From NCBI RefSeq assembly GCF_013409255.1, contig NZ_JACCAS010000002.1:1488001-1552000 (forward strand): a stretch of 64,000 nucleotides of DNA, written 5' to 3'. A model generated the notes under the pieces. The model ran no database searches. It was not told the origin of the DNA and saw nothing but the letters and a program-made list of their open reading frames with translations. Source of the DNA: Paraburkholderia bryophila (GTDB taxonomy: Bacteria; Pseudomonadota; Gammaproteobacteria; Burkholderiales; Burkholderiaceae). Shown here one piece after another: positions 17,571-26,525 of the stretch. Position numbers and translations under genes: made by a program. The first letter of the stretch is position 1. Each line of letters starts with the position of its first letter.

Positions 17571-18437
17571 TCACGCCAACTCGAGAAAACGCGCCAGACA
17601 CGGATTGCGATTCGCCGGCGACCACGCCAGCACCTGCTCGATCAAGGGCGCATCGATCAACGGCCGGAACACCACGCCCGCGAGTTGCGCCTTGCGCATC
17701 GAAGCCGGCACCAGGGCCACGCCCACGCCTTCATCGACGAGACTCAGCACGGTCTGCTGCAACTGCACTTCGAAGCGGATATCCGGTTCGAAACCGCCCG
17801 ACCGGCAATGGTCGAGAATCGCCGCACGCAAACCGGGCGCGACTTCCGATGAAGCGAGCACGAACGGTTCCCCCGCCAGTTGCGCAATCTTCAGCCGTCG
17901 GGCACGCGCCCGTGGATGCCCGCGCGACAGCGCAACGCACAACGGTTCGCTCAGGATCGTGCGCGTGGCCAGCCCTTTGTCCGGCAGGTTCGGAAACATG
18001 ATGGCCGCGTCGATCTGTCCGGCCAGCACCTGCGCGGCCAGATCGTTCGATACGACTTCGCGCAGATTCAACGCCACGTCGGGAAACGCCGCGCCGAACA
18101 CGCGTGCATAACCCGGCACGACGCTGTACGCCGCGCACATCGTGAAGCCGATCGCGAGCTTGCCGGCGTCGCCATGCGCCGCCGCTTGCGCGTTGTTCAC
18201 CGCCTGATCGAGCGAAGCGAGAATCGCCTTCGCGTCTGCGTAAAAGCGCTCGCCCGCCGCGGTCAATGTCACGCTGCGCGGACTGCGCTCAATCAGCACG
18301 ACACCGAGGTTCGCCTCCAGCGCCGCCAGTTGCCGGCTCAACGGCGGTTGCGACAGATTCAGACGCGCCGCGGCACGGCCAAAATGGCGCGTCTCGGCCA
18401 GCGTCACGAAGTAGCGTAGCGGCTTGAAATCGATCAC
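17571..18437 (-). CDS. LysR-family transcriptional regulator
   Basis: 288 residues, of normal LysR length. The N-terminal winged helix DFKPLRYFVTLAETRHFGRAAARLNLSQPPLSRQL (about 2-36) is of the type seen in BenM/CatR-like regulators of aromatic catabolism; the remainder is a periplasmic-binding-like effector domain. GTG 18437 gives this N-terminus; starts further upstream add unrelated residues. Divergent from the AEC transporter at 18561 across 123 bases, so it probably regulates that transporter and itself. Confidence 0.87.
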   Translation of the reverse strand: MIDFKPLRYFVTLAETRHFGRAAARLNLSQPPLSRQLAALEANLGVVLIERSPRSVTLTAAGERFYADAKAILASLDQAVNNAQAAAHGDAGKLAIGFTMCAAYSVVPGYARVFGAAFPDVALNLREVVSNDLAAQVLAGQIDAAIMFPNLPDKGLATRTILSEPLCVALSRGHPRARARRLKIAQLAGEPFVLASSEVAPGLRAAILDHCRSGGFEPDIRFEVQLQQTVLSLVDEGVGVALVPASMRKAQLAGVVFRPLIDAPLIEQVLAWSPANRNPCLARFLELA

Positions 18438-18560
18438 GATGCGCCTACCCGAAATGACGATGCTAAAAAGGTATCGTTGGACTCGAAAAACAGTATTGGA
18501 TTGTATCAACGCAAGCCACTACGCTGGCGGATCGTCCTTTTTCCAAAGCCGTTCGTCCCG

Positions 18561-19505
18561 ATGTTAGCCACCCTCGAAATTCTGCTTCCCGTTTTCGGTT
18601 TGATTTTCGCGGGCTTCGCATGCCGCCGACGCGGCGTGCTCGGACCGAACTCCGCGTCGGAGCTAAATCGATTCGTGGTCTGGCTCGCGCTGCCGGCGCT
18701 GCTGTTCGATACGATGGCGCGCGCCACGTGGCAGCAGTTGTATCAGCCGGCCTTCGTCGCGACCTTCTCGATTGCGTGCGTCGCCGTGTTCCTGCTAATC
18801 CTCGCACTGCGTCTGATGAACGGACGGCATCTCGCCGATGCCAGCGTCGATGCGATCGCGGCGTCGTATCCGAACACCGGCTATATCGGCTTTCCTTTAG
18901 CGCTGATCGCTTTCGGTCCCGCCAGCCTGACGCCGACCACGATCGCGACGATCCTCGTCGCCAGCGTGCTGTTCGCGTTCGCGATCGTGCTGATCGAAAT
19001 TGGCCTGCAGACCGAGCGAGCGCCGCACAAGCTGGGTCTGAAAGTGCTGCGCGCGCTAGCGCGCAATCCGCTGATCGTGTCGCCGATCGCGGGCATGCTG
19101 CTGGCGAGCTTTCACGTCGCCATGCCGGCCAGCGCGGAGACGTTTCTGAAGTTGCTGAGCGGCGCTGCGAGTCCGTGCGCGCTGGTGAGCCTCGGCTTGT
19201 TCCTTGCCGAAAAGCGGCCGTCGGAGCCCGGCGCGCGCGGCGTTGCGCTGCTGCTGACCGGCGTCAAGCTGGTGGTGCAGCCGGCGCTGACCTGGTGGCT
19301 CGCGGCGCGGGTCTTCGGGCTGCCGCCCACGCTGGTCGAAATGGCCGTGGTGCTGGCCGCGCTGCCCACCGGCACCGGCCCGTTCATGCTCGCCGAGTTC
19401 TACGAACGCGAGGCGCACATCACGTCGCGGACCATTTTGCTGTCCACGGCCGGTTCCGTGATCACGCTGTCGGTGCTGCTGCTGTTGATGGGACACCGCG
19501 CCTGA
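18561..19505 (+). CDS. AEC (auxin efflux carrier) family transporter
   Basis: 314 residues, about ten membrane helices, inner membrane. Family marks are the MLATLEILLPVFGLIFAGF start, ELNRFVVWLALPALLF, and the IAASYPNTGYIGFPLAL break in helix 4. Bacterial members (e.g. MdcF) transport malonate or other dicarboxylates. ATG 18561 is chosen; the frame extends to 18477. Regulated presumably by the divergent LysR gene. The AraC gene follows 93 bases later, on the same strand. Confidence 0.85.
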   Translation: MLATLEILLPVFGLIFAGFACRRRGVLGPNSASELNRFVVWLALPALLFDTMARATWQQLYQPAFVATFSIACVAVFLLILALRLMNGRHLADASVDAIAASYPNTGYIGFPLALIAFGPASLTPTTIATILVASVLFAFAIVLIEIGLQTERAPHKLGLKVLRALARNPLIVSPIAGMLLASFHVAMPASAETFLKLLSGAASPCALVSLGLFLAEKRPSEPGARGVALLLTGVKLVVQPALTWWLAARVFGLPPTLVEMAVVLAALPTGTGPFMLAEFYEREAHITSRTILLSTAGSVITLSVLLLLMGHRA

Positions 19506-19598
19506 CGCAAGCCGCGCCGCGCGCTATGCTTCGCCCACGGACCGCCACGGTCCGCGATCCTCATTCGCGAAGCGCGACCCGAGCCGCCTGCCACCACC

Positions 19599-20441
19599 GT
19601 GCCCAAAGCCCGCCCTCCTGAACTCCGCGACGCCGCCGGCGCCGGCGCGCTCGCGCGTCACTACCCGCGCGGGCTGCGCATCGAGCCGCACTCGCACACG
19701 TGGGCGCAAGTGCTGTATGCGATGTCGGGCGTGATGTGGGTCGAAGTCGGCCGGGAGGCGCTGGTCGTGCCGCCGCAACGCGCGGTCTGGCTGCCGGGCG
19801 GCACGCCACATTCCATTCACATGATGAGCGACGTAGAGATGCGCAACCTCTACTTCCACGAGCGCAACGTCGGCCATTTGAGCCGCCGCAGCGACGTGTT
19901 CGAAGTGAACGGTCTGCTGCGCGAGCTGATCACGTCGATCGCGGAATACGAGCGCACGCAAACGGGCGACGAGGCCTATCTCGAAGCCGCCTATCGTCTC
20001 GCCGTGCTGGAGTTGGGACGCGCGCCGCGTTCGTCGCTGCGCATCGCGCTGCCCGATGCCTCGGACCGGCGTCTCGAAGCGCTCTGCCGCGCGGTGATCG
20101 CGAACCCGTCGATCGCGATCAGCTTCGAGCAGCATGCGGCGTCGGTCGGCGCGAGCGTGCGGACCCTGGCGCGGCTCTTCACGCGTGAACTGGGCGTGGG
20201 ATTCGCCGAATGGCGACGTCAAGTGCAACTGGCCGTCGCCGTTTCCGGGCTCGCCGAAGGACGTTCGGTGAGCAGCATCGCCCGTGAGCTTGGTTTCCAG
20301 CCGAGCAGCTTCAGCGACATGTTCCGACGCGAGTTGGGCGCGCCGCCTACGGGCTTCGATCCGGGCGGCACGCTGGGAGAAGCAGCGGCGGCTTCGGTAG
20401 CGGCGGTGGAGCCCGAGCAGGCGAAATCCGGCCGAGGCTGA
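19599..20441 (+). CDS. AraC-family transcriptional regulator with cupin sensor
   Basis: 280 residues beginning at GTG 19599. The first half is a cupin fold (HYPRGLRIEPHSHTWAQVLYAMSG; PPQRAVWLPGGTPHSIHMMS), the second an AraC HTH pair (ASVGASVRTLARLFTRELGVGFAEWR, then SIARELGFQPSSFSDMFRRELG). Overall layout is like the AraC protein at 9414-10235, though the two share only family-level similarity. The Ala/Glu tail after residue 250 is unstructured. Target unknown; the quinone oxidoreductase 192 bases downstream is a candidate. Confidence 0.85.
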   Translation: MPKARPPELRDAAGAGALARHYPRGLRIEPHSHTWAQVLYAMSGVMWVEVGREALVVPPQRAVWLPGGTPHSIHMMSDVEMRNLYFHERNVGHLSRRSDVFEVNGLLRELITSIAEYERTQTGDEAYLEAAYRLAVLELGRAPRSSLRIALPDASDRRLEALCRAVIANPSIAISFEQHAASVGASVRTLARLFTRELGVGFAEWRRQVQLAVAVSGLAEGRSVSSIARELGFQPSSFSDMFRRELGAPPTGFDPGGTLGEAAAASVAAVEPEQAKSGRG

Positions 20442-20633
20442 AAGCTGGCCTGCAATGCGCTGCGCAACGCGCGTATTGAAAACTCCGCGTGCGGCGGCCT
20501 CGAATGCCACACCCCTCGCTCCGCGTTTTGTCCGAAATTCGAAAGTGTTTGTCATGACGCCGTTCTTCCGGCCATCTACACTAGCCTCAATCCGCTGCTC
20601 ATGCAGCCCGAGACCCAACAGGAGCGACACGCG

Positions 20634-21599
20634 ATGAAAGCCATTCAATTCAAGTCCTTCGGCAATCCGGAAGTGCTCGAACACACCGATCTGCCCGCCT
20701 TGCATGCCGATGCGGACAACGTGGTCGTGCAGGTCAAGGCCGCCTCGGTGAACCCGAGCGACGTCAAGAACGTCTCCGGTCATTTCGAACACACGGTGTT
20801 GCCGCGCACGCCGGGGCGCGACTTCAGCGGCGTGGTGGTGGAGGGCCCAGAGGCCTGGATCGGCGCCGAGGTCTGGGGCACCGGCGGCGATATCGGCTTC
20901 ACCCGCGACGGCACGCATGCCGAGTTCATCAAGATTCCGGTTACCGCGTTGTCGCGCAAGCCCAAAACGCTGAGCCACGCGGAAGCTTCCGCGATCGGCG
21001 TGAATTTCGTGGTCGCGTGGCTCGGCACCGTCGAGTATGCGCATCTGCAGGCGGGCGAAACCATTGCGGTGATCGGCGCGGGCGGCGGCGTCGGCGGTGC
21101 GGTGGTGCAGATCGCGAAGGCGCGCGGTGCGCGTGTCATTGGGGTGGATCGTCATCCGCTGGATCCGGAAACCCCCGCAGGCCGTCTGATCGATGACTAC
21201 GTGCCGTTCGACGACCAGGCCGCCGAACGCGTGCGCGCATTGACCGGCGGCGCAGGCGCGGACGTGGTGTACGACACCGTGGGCGGCGTAGCGTTCGAGA
21301 CCGCGCTGAGCCTCGTCAAACGTCGCGGCCGGGTGCTCGAAATCAGCGGCACGGGCAAGCGTCGCGTGGAGTTCGATCTGATCGATTTCTATCACAACGA
21401 GACACAACTGCTCGGTGTGGATAGCGCCAAACTCGGCGTCGCGGAATCGGCGCCGTTGATGACGGCGTTGGTCGAAGGCTTCGAAAGCGGCCAGTTGACC
21501 GGCCCGGCCATCGCGCAGACTTTCCCGCTCGCCCAGGCGCGCGAAGCCTATGCCGCCGTGGCCGGCGGCACACGCGGCCGGGTCGTCATCACGATGTAA
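20634..21599 (+). CDS. Zinc-independent medium-chain oxidoreductase (NADPH:quinone reductase type)
   Basis: 321 residues, MDR/quinone-oxidoreductase length. GroES-like N-terminal domain (MKAIQFKSFGNPEVLE, then KAASVNPSDVKNVSG and PGRDFSGVVVEG), then a Rossmann fold with the GAGGGVGGAVVQIAKARGARVIG nucleotide-binding loop (about 154-176). The catalytic zinc ligands of alcohol dehydrogenases are absent, consistent with a quinone or enone reductase using NADPH. ATG 20634 is preceded by AGGAGCG; an upstream ATG at 20601 is less good. The XapX gene follows directly. Confidence 0.87.
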   Translation: MKAIQFKSFGNPEVLEHTDLPALHADADNVVVQVKAASVNPSDVKNVSGHFEHTVLPRTPGRDFSGVVVEGPEAWIGAEVWGTGGDIGFTRDGTHAEFIKIPVTALSRKPKTLSHAEASAIGVNFVVAWLGTVEYAHLQAGETIAVIGAGGGVGGAVVQIAKARGARVIGVDRHPLDPETPAGRLIDDYVPFDDQAAERVRALTGGAGADVVYDTVGGVAFETALSLVKRRGRVLEISGTGKRRVEFDLIDFYHNETQLLGVDSAKLGVAESAPLMTALVEGFESGQLTGPAIAQTFPLAQAREAYAAVAGGTRGRVVITM

Positions 21600-21666
21600 C
21601 GGCTGGCGCGAGCGCAGCGGCGTGACAGCCGCCCCGCTCGCACCGCTCATAACAGGGACAACCAAC

Positions 21667-21843
21667 ATGAAAGCGTATCTGGTCTCGCTGGCCGCCGGTG
21701 TGGTGGTCGGTCTGCTCTACAGCGTGATGAACGTGAAGTCACCGGCGCCGCCGACCGTCGCGCTGGTCGGGTTGCTCGGCATGCTGGGCGGCGAGCACGT
21801 CATTCCGCTCGTGCGCACCTGGCTGGCAGCGAGTCTGCATTGA
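21667..21843 (+). CDS. XapX-domain small membrane protein (DUF1427)
   Basis: 58 residues with two hydrophobic segments (LVSLAAGVVVGLLYSVM and ALVGLLGMLGGEHVI). The G-V-V-V-G-L-L-Y and P-P-x-x-A-L-V-G-L-L-G-M-L-G-G pattern is that of XapX/DUF1427. Function unknown; Shine-Dalgarno ACAGGGACAACC precedes ATG 21667. Lies 67 bases after the oxidoreductase, so it may be co-transcribed with it. Confidence 0.8.
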   Translation: MKAYLVSLAAGVVVGLLYSVMNVKSPAPPTVALVGLLGMLGGEHVIPLVRTWLAASLH

Positions 21844-21992
21844 GCGCGCGGGCACCTTTCCCATCGTCGGGCGTCACACGCTAAGATTGAGCCCGCCGGG
21901 CTCACGCGCCACATTGCGGTGCGCGCTCAGCGCGCGCTACCATCCGGCGCGCCGCCCGAAGACGACAAGAAAGCATTGCCTCGGAGAATCAG

Positions 21993-22571
21993 ATGTCTGA
22001 AGAGTTTGAAGTGCATGGTCCGCACGATCATGCAGTGGAACACGCCGGTCACCACGACGAAGACCCGTTCGCGAGCCGTATGGCCGTGATGACGGCGATC
22101 CTCGCGACAATCGGCGCGCTGTGCGCCTATCAAAGCGGCAACAGCGAAAATCTCGCGCTTTACTACAAGAACGAAGCCGCGATTAAAAAGACCGAAGCGT
22201 CGAACCAGTGGAACTACTACCAGGCCAAGGGCGAGAAACAGAATCTCGCTGAACTCGGCGCGGCGTTGTCCACCGGCAATAGCGACGCTCACGCGAAATT
22301 CCTCGCCGACGTCGACAAATACAAGTCGCAGAAAGAACCGATCCGCGCGAAGGCCGAAGCGATCGAAAACGACGTCGTGGACAACGACGCCAAAAGCGAA
22401 GCGCTATTGCACGGACATCATCGCTGGGCGCAAGCCACCACGCTGATTCAGGTGGCGATCGCGCTGTGCGCGATCACGTTGCTGACGCGCAAGAAATGGC
22501 TGCGCAATCTGTCGTTCGTGGTTGCGGCGGCGGGCGTGATCACCGGCGCCATGGCGCTTCTGTCGGTCTGA
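21993..22571 (+). CDS. DUF4337 family membrane protein
   Basis: 192 residues. A His-rich N-terminus (HGPHDHAVEHAGHHDED) is followed by a membrane helix (VMTAILATIGALCAY), an Ala/Lys/Glu-rich helical coiled region of about 90 residues with SNQWNYYQAKG, and two further helices at the C-terminus. This is the DUF4337 architecture; function is not established. The histidines may bind metal. Shine-Dalgarno GGAG before ATG 21993. Confidence 0.82.
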   Translation: MSEEFEVHGPHDHAVEHAGHHDEDPFASRMAVMTAILATIGALCAYQSGNSENLALYYKNEAAIKKTEASNQWNYYQAKGEKQNLAELGAALSTGNSDAHAKFLADVDKYKSQKEPIRAKAEAIENDVVDNDAKSEALLHGHHRWAQATTLIQVAIALCAITLLTRKKWLRNLSFVVAAAGVITGAMALLSV

Positions 22572-22790
22572 TGTGCGCATATGTCGCGCGGCTGGCTTCA
22601 AGGCCGCGCGACGCGCATGGCAGCGTGACGCGTCGCACGTCCGCTTTGCTCAAGAACTCGTTGACCATTAAAGAGATACCCGCTCACCCCACCTCATGAC
22701 ATAAATTAAGGATGCCGGATTAATTCACAAGCGAATGCGAATATCCATGCAATCGTGAAGTCCGGCGCAATCCGTCATGGAGGAATCACC

Positions 22791-23480
22791 GTGAGCAAAA
22801 CCACTGAGCTAACCGGCGCGGGCGTTGCCCATCTCGACGAAAGCATTCTGCTGCCGCAACTCGGCTGTCCGGCGGGCAGCATCGGCATCGCGGTCGGCGA
22901 TATGCTGGAGCACTCGAATCGCGCCGTCATCGAGGCGTCGTTCGAGTTGCTCGATCTGCACGCCAACGACCGCATTCTCGAAGTGGGTCTCGGCAACGGC
23001 GCGCATGTTCCGTTCGTGCTGGACCAAGCCGCTGGCGTGCATTACACCGGCGTCGATATCTCGCCCACCATGATCGCCGTGGCGCGTTGCCGCAATGCGG
23101 CCTATGTCCGCGACGGTGTCGTGACGCTCGAAACCGCCGACGTCGTCGCCATGCCATTCGCCGCCGCCTGGTTCGACAAAGCGATCGCGATCAACAGCAC
23201 GTATTTCTGGCCCAATCTCGTCGCCGGCCTGAAGGGCATGCGACGCCTACTGCGCATGAACGGCACGCTGGTGATCGCGGCCATCACACCGGAAAGCGCG
23301 GCTGAAATGCCATTCGCGGATTACGGCTTCGCTGTGCATGATGCGGCGACGTTGGAAGCGGCGTGCGTGGCAGCAGGCTTCGATGAAATCGGCATCACCC
23401 GTTATCTCGAACCGTTAGCCGATCCGCCGCAGGAGACCGGGCAGCGTGAGTTCTATCTGCTGCGGGCGGTTGCTGTGTGA
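22791..23480 (+). CDS. Class I SAM-dependent methyltransferase
   Basis: 229 residues. SAM-binding motif I reads ILEVGLGNGAHVPF (about 63-76), followed by YTGVDISPTMI and the DVVAMPFAAAWFDKAIAINSTYFW stretch typical of methyltransferase 11/25 folds. Substrate not identifiable. Start is GTG 22791, with GGAGGAATCACC directly before it, a strong Shine-Dalgarno. Convergent with the sigma factor gene, 52 bases apart. Confidence 0.82.
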   Translation: MSKTTELTGAGVAHLDESILLPQLGCPAGSIGIAVGDMLEHSNRAVIEASFELLDLHANDRILEVGLGNGAHVPFVLDQAAGVHYTGVDISPTMIAVARCRNAAYVRDGVVTLETADVVAMPFAAAWFDKAIAINSTYFWPNLVAGLKGMRRLLRMNGTLVIAAITPESAAEMPFADYGFAVHDAATLEAACVAAGFDEIGITRYLEPLADPPQETGQREFYLLRAVAV

Positions 23481-23532
23481 TGCCTCGGCACGCAGCGCGC
23501 AACACACGTGCTCGCGGCGCACCGCGCTCCAC

Positions 23533-24807
23533 TCAAGACGCCATGCCACGAGCACGTTCAAGCAACAACTCGCGTTCGCGCGCGTTGCGCGTCATCGCCG
23601 CCGCGCGCTCGAACTCCGCGCGCGCCTCCGTCACGCGTCCGAGTTTCGCCAGCAGGTCGCCACGCACGCTCGGCAGCCATTGATAGTTCGCGAGCGAGGC
23701 ATCGGCGGCGAGCGCGTCGACAATCTCAAGCCCGGCCGCCGGTCCGAATGCCATGCCCACGGCCACCGCCCGGTTCAACTCGACCACCGGCGAAGGCGCG
23801 ACCTGCGCCAACGCGTCGTATAACGCGACGATCCGCGCCCAGTCCGTGTCTTCAGCGCGGCGGGCGCGTGCATGACACGCCGCCAGCGCGGCCTGCAGCG
23901 CATACGTGCCACTCGCGCCGCCCAGCGCGTGCGCGGCGTCGAGCGCGGCCAGCCCGCGACGAATCAGCAGCGGGTCCCAGCGGCTGCGATCCTGATCGAG
24001 CAACAACACGGGGCGCCCCTGTGCGTCGGTACGCGCATGGGTACGCGACGCCTGAATCTCCATCAACGCGACAAGGCCATGCACTTCGCTTTCGGCCGGT
24101 ACCAGGCCGCTGAGCACGCGGCCCAGCCGCACCGCTTCCTCGCAGAGCGCCGGGCGCATCCAGTCGTCGCCGGCCGTGGCCGAATAGCCTTCGTTGAAGA
24201 TCAGATAGATCACCTGCAGCACCGACGCGAGCCGCGCCGCGCGCGCGTCCGCTTGCGGCACTTCGAACGGCACCTTGGCCGCCGTCAGCGTGCGTTTGGC
24301 CCGCACAATCCGCTGTGCGACGGTCGGCTCGGGCACCAGGAAAGCACGCGCGATTTCGTCCGTGGTGAGACCGCCGAGCAGGCGCAGCGTGAGCGCGACG
24401 CGGGCGTCGGTGGACAGCACCGGGTGACAGGCGGTGAACACCAGCCGCAGCAGATCGTCGCCGATATCGTCGGCACGGGCGGCATCGAGAGCATCGACGA
24501 AATCCGGCACGAGATGCGCCTCCAATGCGTCGAGGTCGTGGCCCAGCTCTTCACGCTTGCGCGCATGCAGCGCTTCCTGCCGCAAGCGGTCGAGTGCACG
24601 GTTTTTCGCGGTCGCCATCAGCCATGCTCCCGGATTGTCGGGGACGCCCGCGTCGGGCCAGTGCTCGAGCGCGGCCACCAGCGCGTCTTGCGCCAGTTCT
24701 TCGGCAAGCCCGACATCGCGCACGATCCGCGCGACGTGAGCGATGACCTTCGCGGATTCGATCCGCCAGACTGCCTCGATGGCACGGTGGGTGGCCGGTA
24801 TCGTCAC
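23533..24807 (-). CDS. ECF42-type RNA polymerase sigma factor with C-terminal extension
   Basis: 424 residues, about twice a classic ECF sigma. Region 2 (AHVARIVRDVGLAEELAQDALVAALEHWP) and region 4 (GGLTTDEIARAFLVPEPTVAQRIVRAKRTL) are followed by a long helical, TPR-like C-terminal domain. This is the ECF42 group, which lacks a cognate anti-sigma gene and is encoded with YCII/DGPF-domain proteins, exactly as here. Starts at GTG 24807, 4 bases after the stop of the VOC gene, so translational coupling is likely. The C-terminal extension is thought to modulate activity in place of an anti-sigma factor. Confidence 0.9.
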   Translation of the reverse strand: MTIPATHRAIEAVWRIESAKVIAHVARIVRDVGLAEELAQDALVAALEHWPDAGVPDNPGAWLMATAKNRALDRLRQEALHARKREELGHDLDALEAHLVPDFVDALDAARADDIGDDLLRLVFTACHPVLSTDARVALTLRLLGGLTTDEIARAFLVPEPTVAQRIVRAKRTLTAAKVPFEVPQADARAARLASVLQVIYLIFNEGYSATAGDDWMRPALCEEAVRLGRVLSGLVPAESEVHGLVALMEIQASRTHARTDAQGRPVLLLDQDRSRWDPLLIRRGLAALDAAHALGGASGTYALQAALAACHARARRAEDTDWARIVALYDALAQVAPSPVVELNRAVAVGMAFGPAAGLEIVDALAADASLANYQWLPSVRGDLLAKLGRVTEARAEFERAAAMTRNARERELLLERARGMAS

Positions 24808-24811
24808 CGCG

Positions 24812-25231
24812 TCAGCCCGCTGCCTTGCCGTTCGGATCCATGTAGATCAGCTCCCAGATATGTCCGTCGATATCTTCGAAACCGTGGCCGTACATGAAGC
24901 CGTAGTCCTGCGGCGCGCGCGGCACGGCGCCACCGGCGGCGCGTGCCCTGGCCACGAGAGCATCCACCTCGCCGCGGCTTTCGCACGACAACCCCAGCAA
25001 CGCCTCGGTGCTCTCCTTCGGATTGCACAGCGGCTTGCGCGTGAAGGACTTGAACAGCTCCTTGACCAGCAGCATCGCGTAGAGGTTTTCGCCGAGGATC
25101 AGACAGGCGGCTTGCTCGTTGGTGAACTGCGGATCGAAGCTGAAACCGATCGCGCTAAAAAAGGCTTTCGAGCGTTCGAGATCGTCGACGGCAAGATTGA
25201 CGTAAATCTGCTTGTGCATGATGGCATCCAT
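24812..25231 (-). CDS. VOC-superfamily (glyoxalase-like) protein
   Basis: 139 residues with the VOC beta-alpha-beta-beta-beta repeats: KQIYVNLAVDDLERSKAFFSAIGF, then FMYGHGFEDIDGHIWELIYMD with the metal-binding H-x-W-E-L at the end. Substrate unknown. Members of this family usually accompany ECF42 sigma genes. Start 25231 is the first in-frame ATG; ATG 25219 (MHKQIYVNL) is an alternative. It is the third gene of a four-gene minus-strand unit. Confidence 0.83.
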   Translation of the reverse strand: MDAIMHKQIYVNLAVDDLERSKAFFSAIGFSFDPQFTNEQAACLILGENLYAMLLVKELFKSFTRKPLCNPKESTEALLGLSCESRGEVDALVARARAAGGAVPRAPQDYGFMYGHGFEDIDGHIWELIYMDPNGKAAG

Positions 25232-25311
25232 GAATCATGGTTATCGGAAGCGCGGCAAGCGCGCTGAGCGACCAGCGCCTGAGTCGGCACTCAGCACTCA
25301 GCGGCCGACGC

Positions 25312-25725
25312 TCAGCGCCGGTTCGCTTCCAGATCGCGAAACCTCTCCAGTTCCGCGCCGGGCTCGAAGTCGTCGAGTTCGAACAGTTGCCGCACTTCGA
25401 TTTCACCGTCGGCGTGTTCGCCGAACGGCGCTGGATAGCGCCGCGCCCACTCCATGGCTTCTTCGCGCGAGCGCACCTGAATCAGCGTATAGCCGGCAAT
25501 CAGTTCTTTGGTTTCGGCGAATGGGCCGTCGACCACGGTCCGCTTGCCGCCGCTGTAGCGAACGCGCCAGCCCTTCGAACTCGGTTGCAGGCCGGTAGCG
25601 TCGAGCAGCACGCCGGCCTTGGCCAGCTCTTCGTGGTAGGCGCCCATTGCCGCCATCAGGGACGCTTCCGGCATCACGCCGGCCTCGCTGGCAGCCGTTG
25701 CCTTGACCAGAATCATGAATCGCAT
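25312..25725 (-). CDS. YCII-related (DGPF-domain) protein
   Basis: 137 residues. The family core MRFMILVKATAASEAG, with VVDGPFAETKELIAGYTLIQV (the DGPF motif at about 75-78) and a C-terminal RQLFELDDFEPG, marks the YCII/DGPF fold. An excellent Shine-Dalgarno AAGGAG lies 7 bases before ATG 25725; the longer frame to 25827 is not needed. Second gene of the ECF42 operon; partner function unknown. Confidence 0.88.
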   Translation of the reverse strand: MRFMILVKATAASEAGVMPEASLMAAMGAYHEELAKAGVLLDATGLQPSSKGWRVRYSGGKRTVVDGPFAETKELIAGYTLIQVRSREEAMEWARRYPAPFGEHADGEIEVRQLFELDDFEPGAELERFRDLEANRR

Positions 25726-25872
25726 GCCGTTCTCCTTGTGCGTGGTGAGAAGCGGAGTCGCGCAAATGGGCGGCTCCTTACTCACACGACGAGCCACGCG
25801 CCGCCGGATCGACAGGCGAACCGGCATGCCAGGGAAAACCCCAAACCAAAGAACGACAGCGAGGCGAATCGC

Positions 25873-26226
25873 CTACATGAAGCACGGCCCGAGCTTGCGG
25901 ACTTCGACCGTGCACCACGAGGCCGCCGGGCAAGCCTCGGCGATCGTCACGGCTTCTTCGCGGGTGTCGCAATTGAGCAGGAAGAAGCCGCCGATCATTT
26001 CCTTGGCTTCGGCGAACGGGCCGTCGAGCAGTTTCGGCTGGCCGTCGCGCACCTGGACGCGCACGGCGTCGTTCAACGACGTGAGCGATTCGACCGCCAG
26101 CAATTTGCCGCGCTCTTTCAGGTTCGTGGCGTAACGCACCATCTGATCGTAGACTTCACGCCCGGCGGCTTCACCGCGTTCGACGCGCTGATTGGTGGGT
26201 TCGACGATGAGCAGCATGTAAGACAT
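25873..26226 (-). CDS. YCII-related (DGPF-domain) protein
   Basis: 117 residues, paralogous to the neighbour at 25312-25725. MSYMLLIVEPTNQR is followed by KLLDGPFAEAKEMIGGFFLLNCD with the DGPF motif, and a C-terminal VEVRKLGPCFM. ATG 26226 has GGAGA about 6 bases upstream. As first gene of the minus-strand unit (26226 to 23533), its promoter should lie in the 299 bases before the lipoprotein gene; an ECF-type self-recognised promoter is expected but I could not identify one. Confidence 0.87.
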   Translation of the reverse strand: MSYMLLIVEPTNQRVERGEAAGREVYDQMVRYATNLKERGKLLAVESLTSLNDAVRVQVRDGQPKLLDGPFAEAKEMIGGFFLLNCDTREEAVTIAEACPAASWCTVEVRKLGPCFM

Positions 26227-26525
26227 GGCGTCTCCGATTAATCGCTCCGCCGGCATGAACGCCCGGCAGGCGGATGGCGGCAAAGGTCGCGCTTGCGGCG
26301 AGTGTGGGCAGCCAGTCTAACAAGCGTGAAAGACTCCGGCAAACCCCATCCGGTACGGGAACCGCAGCCGCTCGTGGCCTTTACGAGGACTCGTAATATC
26401 CGTAGCGCATAGGGATTTACTTTTGCCATGCGACACGATAACGACGCTTTGAAGTATTCTCCGAACTCGTTAAAGTCGGCCGGCAAAAACAAACGACTCC
26501 AATAATCAGAGCATCGGGGAACCTC
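26227..26525. promoter_or_regulatory. Divergent intergenic region between the ECF42 operon and the lipoprotein gene
   Basis: 299 bases with no gene. It must contain the promoter of the YCII/sigma operon (minus) and of the lipoprotein (plus). AT-richer sequence at 26395-26500 is the likely promoter area of the plus-strand gene. No operator or palindrome stands out. Confidence 0.4.

Noticed and set aside
19524..21668. Long (about 2.1 kb) minus-strand open frame across the AraC and oxidoreductase genes
   Set aside because: It spans two unrelated plus-strand genes with clear families; composition is Arg/His-rich as in antisense frames of high-GC DNA.
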